39,191 nucleotides of DNA from Candidatus Pacearchaeota archaeon (GTDB lineage Archaea > Nanobdellota > Nanobdellia > Pacearchaeales > GW2011-AR1), in contig JAGVXB010000029.1 in NCBI GenBank assembly GCA_018303995.1, positions 1-39,191 on the forward strand, read 5' to 3'. Shown piece after piece: positions 37,899 to 39,191 of this stretch. Every line of letters begins with the position of its first letter. The stretch's first letter is position 1. Under the pieces are notes generated by a model, which saw only the letters and a program-made list of their open reading frames with translations, ran no database searches and had not been told where the DNA came from. A program made the translations under genes and the position numbers.

Positions 37899-39191
37899 AT
37901 GAGTGAAATATTGAAAACGATAAAAAGCGAATTGCCAAATGGAGTAGTTAGCGAAGCCATTTTTGAAGGGGCAAACATAGTTTTATACATTTCAGATAAA
38001 GAATTTTTCAAAAAAAGCGACGAAAAAGTTAGAGAAATAGTCCAAAAAGTAAAAAAAAGAATAGAACTTCGCGCCGATAGCAGTATTCTTGCCCCCGAAG
38101 ATGTAACTGAAAAAACAATTCGAGAGTTAGTCCCAGCAGAAGCGGAAATAGAAAGCATAATCTTTGACTTTCCTCGTAGCATCGTAGTCATAGAAGCAAA
38201 ACGCCCTGGAATAGTGATAGGCAAACAAGGTTCAATAATTAAAGACATCAGAGACTCAACAATGTGGACTGCTCAAACACAGAGAAGCCCTGCAATACAT
38301 TCTAAAATAACTGAAAAAATAAGGGCAGTTTTATATGCAAATAACAATTACAGAAAAAAATTCCTTAATGAAATAGGAAAGAAAATATATGAAAATTGGA
38401 ATCCTGAAAAGATGGATATGTGGGTCAGATTAACATATTTAGGCTCAGGAAGACAAGTAGGTCGTTCATGTTTATTGCTTCAAACTCCAAAATCGAAAAT
38501 AGTCTTTGATTGCGGAATAAACCCTGGAATAATAGAAGGTCCCGAAAAGTTTCCTTATCTAGATGTTTCAGAAATTGGAGACCTTGGTTCTATCGACGCT
38601 ATAGTATTATCGCATGCTCATCTTGACCACTGTCTTCCCCCTAATTATCCAGTTCTGACTGAAAATGGTTACAAAAAAATAGACGACATTCAAGTAGGTG
38701 AAAACGTAATCTCTTTAGATTGGCATACAGGCAAATATATTCCTTCAAAAGTTACAGAAAAAACCCAAACGACAGGTCATAAAAAAGTACTCTCTATCAA
38801 AACCCCTTATTCAAGAATAGAATCTTCTCCAAATCACAGGTTTTTCATTGTTGAAGATTTAAAAATAAAGGAAGTAGAAGCTTCAGAATTAAAGAAAGGC
38901 ACTCTTTTGCCATCAAACCTTCTGCATAAACCTTCAAGTGAATCTAATAAAGTTATTCTTGAAACAAATATAGATTATGATTCAAGGAGAAAAGATATTG
39001 TATCTCTTCCAAAAGAACTGACTCCCAAGTTAGCTGAATTTATTGGCTATTATATGGGCGATGGCCATAAATCTTCAGAGTTTTCATTGAGATTAACAGA
39101 TGCGCATATTCCAATATTAGAGCATCATAAAAAAGCAATCAAAGAATTATTTAATTTTGATGCAATAATCAGACATCATCCAGACAGAACA
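37899..39191 (+). CDS. fttA: FttA/aCPSF1 termination nuclease interrupted by an intein (partial)
   Basis: The frame stays open to the window end (431 codons). It encodes the KH-type CPSF nuclease that acts as the archaeal transcription termination factor. The N-terminal KH region contains VIEAKRPGIVIGKQGSIIKDI, then WTAQTQRSPAIHSKI. The MBL domain starts VRLTYLGSGRQVGRSCLLL and reaches SHAHLDH. After that histidine (residue 244), where a Ser/Gly would continue the metal motif, the protein switches to intein sequence beginning at Cys245. The remaining MBL, beta-CASP and C-terminal parts must lie beyond the window. Confidence 0.93.
   Translation, partial: MSEILKTIKSELPNGVVSEAIFEGANIVLYISDKEFFKKSDEKVREIVQKVKKRIELRADSSILAPEDVTEKTIRELVPAEAEIESIIFDFPRSIVVIEAKRPGIVIGKQGSIIKDIRDSTMWTAQTQRSPAIHSKITEKIRAVLYANNNYRKKFLNEIGKKIYENWNPEKMDMWVRLTYLGSGRQVGRSCLLLQTPKSKIVFDCGINPGIIEGPEKFPYLDVSEIGDLGSIDAIVLSHAHLDHCLPPNYPVLTENGYKKIDDIQVGENVISLDWHTGKYIPSKVTEKTQTTGHKKVLSIKTPYSRIESSPNHRFFIVEDLKIKEVEASELKKGTLLPSNLLHKPSSESNKVILETNIDYDSRRKDIVSLPKELTPKLAEFIGYYMGDGHKSSEFSLRLTDAHIPILEHHKKAIKELFNFDAIIRHHPDRT
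38631..39191 (+). mobile_element. Intein with LAGLIDADG-type homing endonuclease (partial)
   Basis: The splicing domain starts at Cys1 (38631) with CLPPNYPVLTENGYKKIDDIQVGE, a typical block A. Block B is SRIESSPNHRFFIV, with the conserved His and Ser in place of the usual Thr. An endonuclease block follows at about 39030-39068, LAEFIGYYMGDGH, matching the first LAGLIDADG motif. The C-terminal splicing motifs are beyond the window. It interrupts the HxHxDH zinc motif of FttA, so splicing would be required for activity. Confidence 0.9.

Noticed and set aside
37814-38248. Open frame on the minus strand near fttA
   Set aside because: It overlaps the fttA KH region, whose plus-strand frame has clear domain motifs.

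Overview
The window is an AT-rich, densely packed archaeal chromosome segment. The first ~507 bases are the 5' part of an archaeal 16S rRNA gene read leftward. The protein set is archaeal throughout: exosome Rrp4/Rrp41/Rrp42, RNA polymerase Rpo6, proteasome alpha and beta, Sdo1 (SBDS), RNase P Rnp2, ribosomal protein S2, Mre11-Rad50 and the KH-type termination nuclease FttA/aCPSF1. Compact divergent enzymes, many small unrecognised proteins, a C-to-T change in the 16S '515' site and mostly leaderless promoters suggest a DPANN archaeon of the Woesearchaeota/Pacearchaeota type. That placement is inference; no search was run.

Layout. 0.5-0.9 kb: rRNA leader with stacked hairpins. 0.9-2.8 kb: leftward genes, including a four-gene operon of small membrane proteins. 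2.9-5.3 kb: two small rightward genes (one PIN-like), pyrB and an unknown gene. 5.4-12.7 kb: a leftward housekeeping backbone rrp4-rrp41-rrp42-rpo6-eno-rps2, interrupted by a P-loop kinase/APH-like kinase pair and two unknown genes. 12.8-24.5 kb: an insertion-like island holding vapBC, two paralogous surface proteins, a nine-gene rightward surface-glycan operon, an unknown gene, and decayed 3' ends of sdo1 and vapC. 24.5-28.0 kb: the backbone resumes leftward with htrA-rnp2-psmA-sdo1 and small unknown genes. 28.1-36.1 kb: mostly rightward genes: a disrupted RNase J, a tail-anchored protein, a HemK/Mtq2-like methyltransferase, a secreted-protein pair and mre11-rad50. 36.1-39.2 kb: an EgtD-like methyltransferase (leftward), then psmB and fttA. 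fttA carries an intein in its metal-binding motif and runs off the window.

How it fits together. In many archaea rnp2-psmA-sdo1-rrp4-rrp41-rrp42 form the exosome/proteasome superoperon, and rpoN-rpo6-eno-rps2 form another conserved cluster. Here both survive in order and on one strand, but are pried apart by lineage-specific genes with their own promoters. The largest insert is the glycan cassette, flanked by sequon-rich surface proteins that could be its substrates.

A recurring sequence signal is a TATA-like box centred 24-28 bp before the start codon of most first genes, implying leaderless mRNAs. Several internal operon genes instead carry GGAGG-type ribosome binding sites. I used this geometry to correct several start codons. 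No tRNA gene, CRISPR array, insertion sequence or replication origin was recognised.
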